A stretch of 64,000 nt of DNA from Peptostreptococcus sp. MV1 (lineage in GTDB: Bacteria; Bacillota; Clostridia; Peptostreptococcales; Peptostreptococcaceae): the NCBI RefSeq assembly GCF_000758885.1, contig NZ_JRNB01000067.1, positions 1-64,000 of the forward strand, given 5' to 3'. Positions 28,839-40,334 of the stretch are shown in pieces (position 1 is the first letter of the stretch; each line of letters begins with the position of its first letter). A program made the translations under genes and the position numbers. The notes under the pieces were generated by a model that had not been told where the DNA came from, ran no database searches, and saw only the letters and a program-made list of their open reading frames with translations.

Positions 28839-30341
28839 ATGAATTTAAATCCAGAGGAAATAAGTTCCATAATTAAAAGTCAGATTAAGAATTATGACAA
28901 TAAGATAAAACTTACCGACACTGGTAGCGTATTAAACGTTGGTGACGGTATAGCAAGTGTATATGGTCTTGAAAATGCTATGTCAGGTGAGCTACTTGAA
29001 TTCCCAAATAAGGTATACGGTATGGCCCTTAACCTTGAAGAAGAGGTAGTAGGTGCTGTTGTGCTTGGTGATGATTCAGGTATCAAGGAAGGCGATGTGG
29101 TAAAGAGGACTGGTAGGATAGTTGAAGTACCAGTTGGAGAGGCCATGATAGGTAGAGTAGTAAATGCCCTAGGTCAACCAATAGACGGCAAGGGTGATAT
29201 ACTAACTAACAAGACTAGACCAGTTGAATATCCAGCTCCTGGAATTATGAGCAGGAAGTCAGTATTCGAACCGCTACAGACAGGTATCAAGTCAATTGAC
29301 TCTATGATACCAATTGGTAGGGGCCAGAGAGAGCTAGTAATAGGTGATAGACAGACTGGTAAGACTTCTATTCTTACAGATACTATCATCAATCAGAAGG
29401 GCAAGGATGTAATATGTATATATGTAGCCATAGGACAAAAGAGGTCGACTGTAGCCCAGTTGGTTTCAACTTTTGAAGAATTTGGTGCTATGGACTACAC
29501 AATAGTAGTGTCAGCTACAGCTTCAGAATCTGCTCCACTACAGTACCTAGCTCCATATGCAGGTGCTGCTATAGGTGAAGAATTTATGTACAATGGCAAG
29601 CATGTCCTAATAGTATACGACGACCTTTCTAAGCAGGCAGTTGCCTACAGAGAAATGTCCCTACTACTTAGGAGACCACCAGGACGTGAAGCTTATCCAG
29701 GTGACGTATTCTACCTACATTCAAGACTACTAGAGAGGGCTGCCAAGCTTTCTGATGAATTGGGTGGAGGGTCAATGACAGCCCTACCAGTAATTGAAAC
29801 ACAGGCTGGTGACGTAGCTGCCTATATACCAACTAATGTAATATCAATCACAGATGGTCAGATTTACCTACAGCCAGAACTATTCTATGCAGGTATTAGG
29901 CCAGCCGTAGATCCTGGTATATCAGTATCAAGAGTTGGTGGTTCAGCCCAGATCAAGTCAATGAAGAAGATAGCTGGTACCCTAAAGTTAGCATATTCTC
30001 AGTATAGAGAACTTGCTGCCTTCTCTCAGTTTGGTTCAGACTTGGATGAGGATACTAAGAGGAGACTAGCCCAAGGACAGAGAATAGTAGAAGTCCTAAA
30101 GCAGGAAGAACACAAGCCTGTAACAGTAGAAAACCAGGTAATTATAATATATGCAGTAATCAACAACCTATTAGCAGATATCGATTTAGAGGATATCAAG
30201 AGGTTTGAAGAGGAACTATACAGCTATATGGATAGCGTACACCCTGAAATAATTGAAAAGATACTAAAGGCTGAAGACTTTAACGAAGAGCTTACAAAGG
30301 CAATAGAAGAGTTTAAGGTAAAATTCAAGTCAGAAGTATAA
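28839..30341 (+). CDS. atpA: ATP synthase subunit alpha
   Basis: The 500-residue non-catalytic nucleotide-binding subunit has the P-loop GDRQTGKT (about residues 169-176) and the family motif [18 protein letters not shown]. It follows the ribosome binding site GGTGGTG, 17 bp after atpH. Length and order are standard. Confidence 0.98.
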   Translation: MNLNPEEISSIIKSQIKNYDNKIKLTDTGSVLNVGDGIASVYGLENAMSGELLEFPNKVYGMALNLEEEVVGAVVLGDDSGIKEGDVVKRTGRIVEVPVGEAMIGRVVNALGQPIDGKGDILTNKTRPVEYPAPGIMSRKSVFEPLQTGIKSIDSMIPIGRGQRELVIGDRQTGKTSILTDTIINQKGKDVICIYVAIGQKRSTVAQLVSTFEEFGAMDYTIVVSATASESAPLQYLAPYAGAAIGEEFMYNGKHVLIVYDDLSKQAVAYREMSLLLRRPPGREAYPGDVFYLHSRLLERAAKLSDELGGGSMTALPVIETQAGDVAAYIPTNVISITDGQIYLQPELFYAGIRPAVDPGISVSRVGGSAQIKSMKKIAGTLKLAYSQYRELAAFSQFGSDLDEDTKRRLAQGQRIVEVLKQEEHKPVTVENQVIIIYAVINNLLADIDLEDIKRFEEELYSYMDSVHPEIIEKILKAEDFNEELTKAIEEFKVKFKSEV

Positions 30342-30359
30342 TTTTAAAGGAGGCGTACA

Positions 30360-32768
<2,409 letters not shown>

Positions 32769-32769
<1 letters not shown>

Positions 32770-33038
32770 TGTTTAGTTTAAAAGTAGTAACTCCGAACAG
32801 CACTTTTTATGAGGACCAGGTAGATATGGCAATCTTTAAGACAACCCTAGGGGACAGGGCCATATTGAATGGACACATACCTATTGTAGCAGGTATCAAA
32901 GAAGGTAAATTGAGAATCAAGAAAGACGGGGGTCCTTTTAAGACAGCTGATATAGGCAATGGCTTTGTAACTGTAAATTCAGATACTGAGACTGTTATAC
33001 TGACTGAATCCGCTGCTTGGCGCGAAAATGAGGTTTAA
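32769..33038 (+). CDS. atpC: ATP synthase subunit epsilon, lacking the C-terminal helical domain
   Basis: The product has only 89 residues. They cover the N-terminal beta-sandwich that binds gamma and the c-ring (LKVVTPNSTFYEDQVDMAIF; GDRAILNGHIPIVAGIK). A full epsilon of about 130-140 residues also has a two-helix C-terminal domain that inhibits ATP hydrolysis. Here the frame stops after AAWRENEV and the next gene starts 3 bp later, so there is no leftover helical domain or frameshift. The overlap with atpD indicates translational coupling. Confidence 0.93.
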
Positions 33039-33040
33039 TA

Positions 33041-33616
33041 ATGAAAATTAGACATTGGGTAGTTATTATTGTGTTTGTATTACTAGCCGCAGTTTTTGGA
33101 TTATATGCAATGTCGAAAGAGCACGATGCTAAGGTTCCCTTGGATGAGATATATCCAGAGAACATTATAGACAAGTACTATGGTTCATTAGAAATTCGAA
33201 TGGGTAAGAATGTACCCTTCCTAGTTTTAAATGACAGGCCATATCGTAGGTGGGAATTGTACAATGACAAGGGGGAGCCAGGTCATAGGATTACATCCCA
33301 GATGATTAAAAATATCAAAAACCTACATATGGTTGGCAAGGAAAAATTAGACTATTCGGGTAAGCCGATTACATTTCCGAGAAGGGATGGCAAGACTGAG
33401 GTTTTCTCCTTGGATGATACTGTCCTGTACGAAGTTACATACGACATAGAGTATTTTGATACTCACGATCCTACTATTATGTATGGTGAGTATGGCAACA
33501 AGGATTACAAGGATAGCAAGAAAAAGAAATACAAAAATAAAAAAGAAAAAGTATGGCTAGTAAAGATAAAAGATGGAGCCTGGAGGATAGCCAAGTTTGA
33601 GCTGATTCCAGACTAG
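33041..33616 (+). CDS. Membrane-anchored hypothetical protein at the end of the atp operon
   Basis: The 191-residue protein has an N-terminal hydrophobic helix (WVVIIVFVLLAAVFGLYAM) followed by an extracytoplasmic domain rich in Lys and Tyr. The layout recalls DUF4829-type clostridial proteins, but I am not sure. It begins 3 bp after atpC, so it is co-transcribed with the synthase. Nothing catalytic is visible. Function unknown. Confidence 0.75.
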   Translation: MKIRHWVVIIVFVLLAAVFGLYAMSKEHDAKVPLDEIYPENIIDKYYGSLEIRMGKNVPFLVLNDRPYRRWELYNDKGEPGHRITSQMIKNIKNLHMVGKEKLDYSGKPITFPRRDGKTEVFSLDDTVLYEVTYDIEYFDTHDPTIMYGEYGNKDYKDSKKKKYKNKKEKVWLVKIKDGAWRIAKFELIPD

Positions 33617-33628
33617 ATTATTGAATGT

Positions 33629-33674
33629 AACGCTGATTGTGACGATTCCAAGTTGGTCTTGTCATGTCAGCGTT
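33629..33674 (+). other. Inverted repeat after the atp operon
   Basis: AACGCTGA (33629-33636) and TCAGCGTT (33667-33674) are perfect arms, with GAC and GTC pairing further inside. No T run follows; AT repeats do. It may be a weak terminator or RNA end stabiliser for the atp transcript. Confidence 0.45.
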
Positions 33675-33714
33675 TAAATATATATATATCTTTATTAGTA
33701 TGATGGAGGATTTG

Positions 33715-34647
33715 ATGAAAGTTGTAGAAACCCTGTTTCCAGTATTTTTCATGGTGTTTCTAGGTTTAGTTTCTAGGAGCAAGAATTGGATTAGCTGGGA
33801 CCAAAAAGAAGGAGCCAAGAAAATAGTATTTGGAATCCTATTTCCAGCCCTGATATTTCATGTAATATTTGTATCCGACCTGTCTATAAACCTATTGAAG
33901 CAGATAGTATTTTTAGATGTGGCCTGGATCATAGTATATTTGATAGGTAAGATACTATCTAGGTTTGTGGGTGAGAGATATAGGTCTTTGGCACCATTTC
34001 TATTGATGACTTGTGAGGGAGGAAATGTAGCCCTACCCCTATATATAAGCCTAGTAGGTTCAGCCTACGCCCTTAATATAGTCACATTTGACGTGGCCGG
34101 TATAATTATAAACTTTGGTCTAGTACCTATACTGGTATCTAGGCAGGTCAATTCAGGCCAGTCGGCAAAGGGGCTGCTAAAAAATATATTTACCAATTCC
34201 TTTGTGCTAGCAGTGCTATTGGGCATCTTGGCCAACCTTATAGGCCTGCATGGTATCTTGGAATCTATAGGACTTGCGACCCTATATGGCAATACCATGA
34301 CAGCAGTCCTAGCACCAATTACAGGTATAATCCTATTTACTCTAGGCCATGACCTCAAGGTAGACCTATCGACCCTTAAGTCGCTTTTCTCGCTGATGGT
34401 GATAAGGTTGGTCCTATGTGGCCTAATAATAGGTGGATTTTACCTAGTCTTCCCAGGGCTAATGGCAGACCCATATTTCAAGATAGCAGTTTTCTTGTAT
34501 TTTATGTGTCCAACTGGATTTCCAGTACCACTTCAGCTATCTGCCTTGTGTGATGGCAAGGACCAGGAAAGTTTTATGTCGGCCTTTATATCGGTATATA
34601 TGCTGATAACCCTAGTGGCCTACACATTAATAACAGTATTTAAATAA
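33715..34647 (+). CDS. AEC family transporter (auxin efflux carrier/malate permease type)
   Basis: The 310-residue integral membrane protein has about ten hydrophobic segments in two halves and opens with VVETLFPVFFMVFLGLVSR. The family includes malate and other carboxylate permeases in bacteria. The ATG at 33715 is chosen because ATGGAGGATTTG precedes it; the longer reading from 33664 runs over the upstream repeat. Substrate unknown. A 40-residue ORF follows at 17 bp. Confidence 0.85.
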   Translation: MKVVETLFPVFFMVFLGLVSRSKNWISWDQKEGAKKIVFGILFPALIFHVIFVSDLSINLLKQIVFLDVAWIIVYLIGKILSRFVGERYRSLAPFLLMTCEGGNVALPLYISLVGSAYALNIVTFDVAGIIINFGLVPILVSRQVNSGQSAKGLLKNIFTNSFVLAVLLGILANLIGLHGILESIGLATLYGNTMTAVLAPITGIILFTLGHDLKVDLSTLKSLFSLMVIRLVLCGLIIGGFYLVFPGLMADPYFKIAVFLYFMCPTGFPVPLQLSALCDGKDQESFMSAFISVYMLITLVAYTLITVFK

Positions 34648-34664
34648 AACAAAGAGGTGATATT

Positions 34665-34787
34665 ATGAGTGAAATAAAAAGTCCGTGGCCAGGTCCTAAG
34701 GGGCTGATTCCAGTGACAAGTGCTAGGGCAGAAGATGATGATGTATACAGGTGTCAAGGATACTACTCTTATATGCCAACCTTATAA
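34665..34787 (+). CDS. 40-residue ORF with good ribosome binding site, unknown
   Basis: The ORF starts MSEIKSPWPGPKGLIPVTSA and ends GYYSYMPTL. AAAGAGGTGATATT precedes the ATG, better than chance for a short ORF. It is soluble, Pro/Gly-rich at the start and acidic in the middle (EDDD). Its stop overlaps the acpS stop on the other strand by 6 bp. It could be a small functional protein or the truncated front of a larger gene lost where acpS sequence has been inserted. I do not recognise a family. Confidence 0.5.
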   Translation: MSEIKSPWPGPKGLIPVTSARAEDDDVYRCQGYYSYMPTL

Positions 34788-35153
34788 TAAGGCTATAGCA
34801 GTTGCAGTAGCATAGTTATCTGAGTGGGCTATTGTTACCATTATCTGACTAATCTCAAGTTCGTCACACATATCTTTTAATTTACCACCTATAACCACAT
34901 AGGGCTTATCTAATTCATCCCTTAAAATTTCCAAGTCCAATATTTTAAAACCCCTAAGACCTGTTCCTAGAGCCTTCACAGCAGCCTCCTTGGCACAAAA
35001 ATTTCCAGCAATAGACTGGGCCTTGAAACCCTTGGCCCTTAGCATTGCTATCTCATTATCAGAAAAAAGCTTATCTATAAGGCGTGAATTCCTATCAAGA
35101 GCTTGACGTATACGGTCAATTTCAATAATATCATTGCCTATTCCATAAATCAT
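34782..35153 (-). CDS. acpS: Holo-[acyl-carrier-protein] synthase
   Basis: AcpS transfers phosphopantetheine from CoA to ACP. The 123-residue protein has GNDIIEIDRIRQA (Mg-binding Asp) and NFCAKEAAVKALGTGL, both family hallmarks. GGAGGATTTGAT precedes the ATG. It is alone on the minus strand with its own promoter and faces the AEC transporter and a small ORF. Confidence 0.96.
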   Translation of the reverse strand: MIYGIGNDIIEIDRIRQALDRNSRLIDKLFSDNEIAMLRAKGFKAQSIAGNFCAKEAAVKALGTGLRGFKILDLEILRDELDKPYVVIGGKLKDMCDELEISQIMVTIAHSDNYATATAIALL

Positions 35154-35184
35154 ATCAAATCCTCCAAAAATATATTCTAATTAT

Positions 35185-35213
35185 ATTAGACCTTATCATA
35201 CCTCCAATGTCAA
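35185..35213 (-). promoter_or_regulatory. Promoter of acpS
   Basis: Read on the minus strand, TTGACA (35208-35213), a 17-bp spacer, and TCTAAT (35185-35190) make a near-consensus promoter about 30 bp before acpS. Confidence 0.65.
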
Positions 35214-35225
35214 CTCTATTTTTAT

Positions 35226-35275
35226 TAAAGACTATAGCAGTTGCAGTAGTATAGCTATCTAAGCGGGCTATTATT
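35226..35275 (-). pseudogene. Decayed duplicate of the acpS 3' end
   Basis: CTATAGCAGTTGCAGTAG is repeated exactly at 34792-34809 inside the end of acpS, and the match continues for about 45 bp with only a few transitions. On the minus strand this copy can be read as a diverged C-terminus (ATATAIA to TTATAIV). It lacks the rest of the gene. It lies upstream of acpS, so it is a relic of duplication or recombination, not a continuation. Confidence 0.65.
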
Positions 35276-35400
35276 AGGCAAGCCTATCTTTATTAAATGA
35301 AAATGAAAAATTACAATAATATCTCAAGTAACCGATACCAGTACCCCTCCCCTAGTATTTGTAGTATAATAAAAAATGTATTGGTATATCCAAATACAGA

Positions 35401-35438
35401 TAAAATTAGGCTGCAAATGTAAAATTAGGCTGCAAATG
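35401..35438 (+). repeat. Perfect 19-bp tandem duplication before transketolase
   Basis: TAAAATTAGGCTGCAAATG occurs twice head to tail (35401-35419, 35420-35438) in the leader of the transketolase genes, ending 27 bp before the start codon. It could be a polymerase slip or a tandem binding site. Confidence 0.8.
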
Positions 35439-35465
35439 GCGACCTAAAGGGAAAGGAATTATATA

Positions 35466-36278
35466 ATGATAGATTATAACGCCTTATATGAAAAGGCAAA
35501 AAAAATAAGAAGGAATGTTGTCAAGATGATATACAAGGCCCAGTCAGGCCATCCAGGTGGTTCTCTGTCTTGTGTGGATATATTGACTGCACTCTACTTT
35601 GGCAAGATGGATGTAGATCCACATAACCCAGATAGGGCTGATAGGGACAGGTTTGTCATGTGCAAGGGACATTCTTCGCCTGCTATATATGCAACCCTAG
35701 CGGCAAAGGGATTTTTATTAGAAGAGGAATTGGATGGTTTTAGGCAATTCAATGAAGACCTTCAGGGTAGTCCTGATATGCTGAGGATCAATGGTATAGA
35801 TATGTCTACAGGATCTCTAGGGCAAGGTCTGTCTGCAGCTTGTGGTATGGCCCTGGCGTCCAAGATTGATGATGTCGACTACAATGTCTATGCTCTCTTG
35901 GGTGATGGTGAATTGCAGGAGGGTATGGTCTGGGAGGCGGCTATGTTTGCCAACCAGTACAAGCTAGACAACCTTCTAGCTATAGTTGATATGAACGGAC
36001 TTCAGATAGATGGCTCTACTGATGAAGTTATGAGTCTAGGCTCAATAGCAAAGAAGTTCACATCATTTGGCTGGTATGTACTTGAGATAGATGGCCATGA
36101 TTTTGACCAGATATTTGGGGCCCTGAATACCTTTGACAAGATTGAATCCAAGCCGGTCTTGGTAATAGCCAATACTATAAAGGGCAAGGGGGTTTCTTTT
36201 ATGGAAAATGCCTGTGAATGGCATAGTAATATACCAAATGAAGCAGAGTTTAAGTTAGCCATGGAAGAGCTAAGATAG
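35466..36278 (+). CDS. Transketolase, N-terminal (thiamine-pyrophosphate binding) subunit
   Basis: The 270-residue protein is the N-terminal half of transketolase. It shows SGHPGGSLS, CKGHSSPAIYATLA and the ThDP/Mg motif GDGELQEGMVWEAA...NGLQIDG. Split transketolases are common in Clostridia. The partner starts 9 bp downstream. The pair moves two-carbon units in the pentose phosphate pathway and so links with rpiB and prs. GGGAAAGGAATT precedes the ATG. Confidence 0.95.
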   Translation: MIDYNALYEKAKKIRRNVVKMIYKAQSGHPGGSLSCVDILTALYFGKMDVDPHNPDRADRDRFVMCKGHSSPAIYATLAAKGFLLEEELDGFRQFNEDLQGSPDMLRINGIDMSTGSLGQGLSAACGMALASKIDDVDYNVYALLGDGELQEGMVWEAAMFANQYKLDNLLAIVDMNGLQIDGSTDEVMSLGSIAKKFTSFGWYVLEIDGHDFDQIFGALNTFDKIESKPVLVIANTIKGKGVSFMENACEWHSNIPNEAEFKLAMEELR

Positions 36279-36286
36279 GAGAGTTT

Positions 36287-37222
36287 ATGAGTAAGAGTTC
36301 GATGAGAGAGGCCTTTGGAAGGGCCTTGGTAGATATAGGAGATGAGAGAGAAGAGGTAATAGTTGTAGATGCTGACCTAGCTACATCTACAAAAACCCAG
36401 TATTTCAGAGAATCTTTTCCGTCTAGGTTTGTAGACGTGGGTATAGCAGAACAGAACCTGATAGGTGTATCTGCTGGCTTGGCCTCTACTAACAAGACGG
36501 TATTTGCTAGTTCCTTTGCAGTTTTTGAAACTGGAAGGGCCTATGAAATTATAAGAAATACTGTATGTATGGCCAGGCTAAATGTCAAGTTATGTGCTAG
36601 TCATGCAGGTCTGATGACAGGACCAGATGGGGCTACCCACCAGAGTTTGGAGGATATAGCTACTATGAGAGTCTTGCCTAATATGAAGGTCCTGGTACCA
36701 GCTGATGCCAGAGAGGCTGCCAGTATGGTGAAATTTATGGCTGATGATTATGGACCAACCTATATGAGGATGGTCAGGGATGATACAGAGGATATATATG
36801 GCCATGACTATATATTTGAACTTGGCAAGGCCCAGGTCTTGAGAGAGGGTAAGGATATTAGTATACTTGCCTGTGGTCCCATGGTCAAGAAGGCCCTGGA
36901 TGCAGCTAGTGACCTAGAGTCTGCTGGTATAGATGCCAGGGTGGTCAATGTATCAACTATAAAGCCTATGGATATGGAAACGATCATAGGTTGCGCTAGG
37001 GAGACTAGGGCAATAATAACGGTTGAGGACCACAGTATCCATGGTGGTTTGGGTTCTGCTGTGGCTGAAATCGTGGTAGAGCATTGTCCAGTCAGGGTCA
37101 AGATGATAGGTGTCAATGATAGTTTTGGTATGTCTGGAAGGACCCGGGAGCTATATAGTCACTTTGGTTTGACTAGTGAGAGGATAGTAAACGAAGCAAT
37201 TTCTATCTTGGATATAGGTTAG
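36287..37222 (+). CDS. Transketolase, C-terminal subunit
   Basis: The 311-residue partner carries the pyrimidine-binding domain with the activating Glu in DVGIAEQNLIGVSAGLA and the C-terminal transketolase domain. It follows AGGAGAG and the N-terminal subunit in the same operon. Confidence 0.95.
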   Translation: MSKSSMREAFGRALVDIGDEREEVIVVDADLATSTKTQYFRESFPSRFVDVGIAEQNLIGVSAGLASTNKTVFASSFAVFETGRAYEIIRNTVCMARLNVKLCASHAGLMTGPDGATHQSLEDIATMRVLPNMKVLVPADAREAASMVKFMADDYGPTYMRMVRDDTEDIYGHDYIFELGKAQVLREGKDISILACGPMVKKALDAASDLESAGIDARVVNVSTIKPMDMETIIGCARETRAIITVEDHSIHGGLGSAVAEIVVEHCPVRVKMIGVNDSFGMSGRTRELYSHFGLTSERIVNEAISILDIG

Positions 37223-37322
37223 TAGGAGGTATTGTGGTTTGCAAAAGGTTGAGCGACTATAATATTGAGGTGTTGGATATAGTGAATAATTAATAGTAAT
37301 CACAGTAAAGGCAAGGTATATT

Positions 37323-38474
37323 ATGAAGGATAGTTTAGAAAAAAGAGTAATAAAGACAGTTGCTATAGTGCTTGTAACGGCTATAGTGACTGGATTTGCA
37401 TTGGTTAAGATTGGCTTTTTGGGGTTTGTACCGCCGGCAGAATACAAGAAGTATGCCAAGTACAAGGCCTTGGAAGCTAGTATAAAGAAGGAATTCTATA
37501 AGAAACCTGACGAAAAAAAGCTAGAGGATGCTACATACAAGGGGCTTTTTAGTGGGCTTGATGATGTGTATTCGGCCTACTATACTGCAGATGAGATGAA
37601 GCAACTTCTAGAAGTATCTACAGGCAAGTATGTGGGTATTGGATTTGTGGTTGGTGCCGACAAGGGAACTGGAGCTATAAAAGTAGAGTCTGTCATGGAC
37701 AATAGTCCTGCCAAGGCTTCTGGAGTGAAGAAGGGGGACCTAGTCATAGCTGTAAACGGAAAAAAATACTCATATATGGAGATGGATATTGCAGTTAAAA
37801 ATCTAAGGGGACCAGAAAATACCAGTGTAAAGATAAGTTTCTTGAGAGATGGCCAGAAGTTAGAAAAGACTATTACTAGGAAAGAAATAAAGATAGTATC
37901 CATAGAGAGTAAGATGTTGGAAAATAAGATTGGATACATTAATATAAAGGGATTTGAAGAGGACACATCCAAGGACTTTAGGAAGGCTTTGGACAAGTTG
38001 GAGGCTCAGGGGATGAAGGCCTTGATTATTGATGTTAGAGATGACGGTGGCGGACTACTGACTGTCGTTGAAGATATATGTGATAGGATTTTAGGTAAGG
38101 CGGTCATAGTCTATACCCAGGATAGGCAGGGCCACAAGGAATATATGAAGAGTAGCGACAAGGAAAAGATTGACAAGCCTATAGTAGTCCTTACAAATGG
38201 TAATTCGGCTTCTGCTTCTGAGATATTGACTGGGGCAATCCTTGATAACAAGGCCGGTATATCTATAGGAGAGACTACCTATGGAAAGGGGCTAGTCCAA
38301 GGCATGTTAAAGTTGAGGGATGGTAGTGGCTACAAGATTACTACAGCCCAGTACTTTACTCCAAATGGTAGCTATATAGACAAAAAGGGAATCAAGCCAA
38401 CTATAGAGATTAAGGACAAGAACCAACAACTTAGTAAGGCTGTAGAATACTTGAATGGAAAGATAGAAAAATAA
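37323..38474 (+). CDS. S41 family C-terminal processing protease
   Basis: The 383-residue protein has an N-terminal membrane anchor (about residues 11-35), a PDZ domain (about 100-185) with GKYVGIGFVV, and the S41 peptidase domain. The catalytic Ser297 lies in NSASASEI and Lys322 in YGKGLVQ, at the 25-residue spacing of Tsp/CtpA. It should cleave exported proteins at the outer membrane face. It starts 100 bp after the transketolase pair and ends 21 bp before cobT, so it may be co-transcribed with the cobalamin genes without being part of the pathway. Confidence 0.93.
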   Translation: MKDSLEKRVIKTVAIVLVTAIVTGFALVKIGFLGFVPPAEYKKYAKYKALEASIKKEFYKKPDEKKLEDATYKGLFSGLDDVYSAYYTADEMKQLLEVSTGKYVGIGFVVGADKGTGAIKVESVMDNSPAKASGVKKGDLVIAVNGKKYSYMEMDIAVKNLRGPENTSVKISFLRDGQKLEKTITRKEIKIVSIESKMLENKIGYINIKGFEEDTSKDFRKALDKLEAQGMKALIIDVRDDGGGLLTVVEDICDRILGKAVIVYTQDRQGHKEYMKSSDKEKIDKPIVVLTNGNSASASEILTGAILDNKAGISIGETTYGKGLVQGMLKLRDGSGYKITTAQYFTPNGSYIDKKGIKPTIEIKDKNQQLSKAVEYLNGKIEK

Positions 38475-38495
38475 GATGATTTTATGGAGGAAGAT

Positions 38496-39578
38496 ATGAA
38501 TCTTTTGGTTAGTATATCTAGGAATATATACCCACTAGATAAAAGGAGTATAGACAAGGCCAGGGCCAGGTGGAATGACCTTATACATCCACCTCAGTCC
38601 TTGGGTAGGTTGGAGGATATCACTTGTATGATGGCAGGCGTATATGGCAGTGATGAAATTGAAGACAGGCCCAAGAAGTGCATAATAGCCTTTGCTGGAG
38701 ACCACGGTGTCCATGCAGAGGGAGTATCACCCTACCCACAGGATATTACTAGGCTACAATTTGAGAATTTTGTAAATGGTAAATGTGGTGTAGCCAGCCT
38801 AGCCAAGTGCAATAATATAGACATGGTTGCAGTGGATATAGGTATGAAGGGGAGAGAATCCATAGTCGGTGTCCTTAACTACAAGATAAGGGAAGGAACT
38901 GACAATATGGCCCAGGGGCCTGCTATGAGCATGGATGATGCAGTCAAGGCTATAGAGATTGGTATAGAGGTAGCTGAGAGGTGTATAGTTGACGGTTACA
39001 AGATAATAGGCATAGGCGAGATAGGTGTATCCAATACTACACCATCAACGGCTATCCTGTCAGTTATGTCTGGACGTGACCCTATAGACATTGTTGACTT
39101 TGGGGCAGGTCTGCCTAGTCAAGAGCTCAAGCATAAGGCTGATGTCATCAGAAAGGCAATAGAGATAAATAACCCCAACCCAACTGATGGTATAGAGGTC
39201 TTGGCCAAGGTTGGAGGTTTTGAAATAGGTGGTATGGTGGGTGTAATATTAGGTTGTGCAGCCAATAGGATACCGGTTGTTATTGATGGATTTATATCCT
39301 ATGCAGCCGCCCTAATAGCCAATAGGATAAATCCGAAGAGTCTAGATTATTTGATTCCTTCACACTTGTCTGGTCAAAAGGGGGCTAGGTTGGCACTCGA
39401 TATACTAAAGATGAATCCAATTTTGGATATGAACATGTGTCTAGGAGAGGGATCTGGTGCAGCCTTAGCCATGCCAATAATAGATTCTGCCATATATGCA
39501 TATAATAATATGGCCAGGTTCAGTCAGGAGCCAATAGGTGACTTTTTGAGGTCTTACGAGGCTGACCAGGGCAAGTAG
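38496..39578 (+). CDS. cobT: Nicotinate-nucleotide--dimethylbenzimidazole phosphoribosyltransferase
   Basis: CobT makes alpha-ribazole phosphate, the activated lower ligand of cobalamin. The 360-residue protein has AGDHGVHAEGVSPYP and the catalytic Glu318 in CLGEGSGAALA. GGAGGAAG precedes the ATG at 38496; the ATG at 38484 lies within that site. It heads the 18-gene cobalamin run. No gene for making the lower ligand (bluB or bza) is in the window. Confidence 0.95.
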   Translation: MNLLVSISRNIYPLDKRSIDKARARWNDLIHPPQSLGRLEDITCMMAGVYGSDEIEDRPKKCIIAFAGDHGVHAEGVSPYPQDITRLQFENFVNGKCGVASLAKCNNIDMVAVDIGMKGRESIVGVLNYKIREGTDNMAQGPAMSMDDAVKAIEIGIEVAERCIVDGYKIIGIGEIGVSNTTPSTAILSVMSGRDPIDIVDFGAGLPSQELKHKADVIRKAIEINNPNPTDGIEVLAKVGGFEIGGMVGVILGCAANRIPVVIDGFISYAAALIANRINPKSLDYLIPSHLSGQKGARLALDILKMNPILDMNMCLGEGSGAALAMPIIDSAIYAYNNMARFSQEPIGDFLRSYEADQGK

Positions 39579-39588
39579 GGTGGCTAGT

Positions 39589-40242
39589 ATGGCGAGGATA
39601 ATTTTAGTAACCGGTGGGGCTAATTCAGGTAAGAGCAAGTTTGCAGAGGACATCTGCCTGGGACAGCCTGGAAGAACTAATAACATAGAAGATGAAAGTA
39701 AAAATAAGATAGTTGATGACAAGAGACTAGATGCTCGTGATATAGGGAAAAATAATAAGGTTCTATATATAGCTACTGCCAAGATACTTGACTATGAGAT
39801 GGCAGAAAAAAAGAAAAAACACCTGGATAGAAGGGCATCCTATGGTTGGGATACACTAGAGGCCTACAGGGATTTTGACAGGTTTTTTAGAGAACAATCC
39901 ATCTTGGACAAGGCCTATGATTTTATCTTATTTGACTGTCTGACCATGATGGTGACAAATATATTGTTTAATGACAATATGGACTTTGATGCAGGTGATA
40001 AGGAACTTAGGCTAGAAAAAGAAAGACTCGTTTTTAGGGAGATAGACAAGCTATTAGACCTGGTAGAGGACCAGGACCTAGATCTAGTATTTGTGACAAA
40101 TGAATTGGGTATGGGCTTAATAGGAGACTCCAGCCTATCCAGATACTTCTTGGAGTTGGCATCCAAGCTCAACAGGTATATAGCTGATAGGTGTCAGGCC
40201 ATGTATTTTGTGGTATCAGGTCAACCTATAAGGGTTAAGTAG
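39589..40242 (+). CDS. cobU: Adenosylcobinamide kinase/guanylyltransferase CobU with insertion
   Basis: CobU phosphorylates adenosylcobinamide and then adds GMP. The 217-residue protein has the P-loop TGGANSGKSKFAE and LYIATAKILDYEMAEKKKKH with the guanylylated His region. Between them sits an extra segment of about 30 charged residues, absent from usual CobU proteins of about 180. GTG at 39580 is an alternative start, but the ATG gives the normal N-terminus. Confidence 0.94.
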   Translation: MARIILVTGGANSGKSKFAEDICLGQPGRTNNIEDESKNKIVDDKRLDARDIGKNNKVLYIATAKILDYEMAEKKKKHLDRRASYGWDTLEAYRDFDRFFREQSILDKAYDFILFDCLTMMVTNILFNDNMDFDAGDKELRLEKERLVFREIDKLLDLVEDQDLDLVFVTNELGMGLIGDSSLSRYFLELASKLNRYIADRCQAMYFVVSGQPIRVK

Positions 40243-40334
40243 TTGGTCAAATATAATATATAAAAGGTATAATTGGTATGTCTATATTAAGAGATGTAAT
40301 ATATAGCTTACGATTTAGTTGGAGGTGGTCGAGC

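Larger units (their letters stand above)
35154..35465. other. Gap between acpS and transketolase
   Basis: This 312-bp gap holds the acpS promoter, the acpS relic, a -10 candidate TATAAT near 35365 and a 19-bp tandem repeat. I see no gene or riboswitch here. Confidence 0.5.

Noticed and set aside
37223-37322. Possible cobalamin riboswitch before the protease/cobalamin genes
   Set aside because: The gap is only about 100 bp and shows no B12-box-like element or long paired leader; cobalamin riboswitches need roughly 200 nt.
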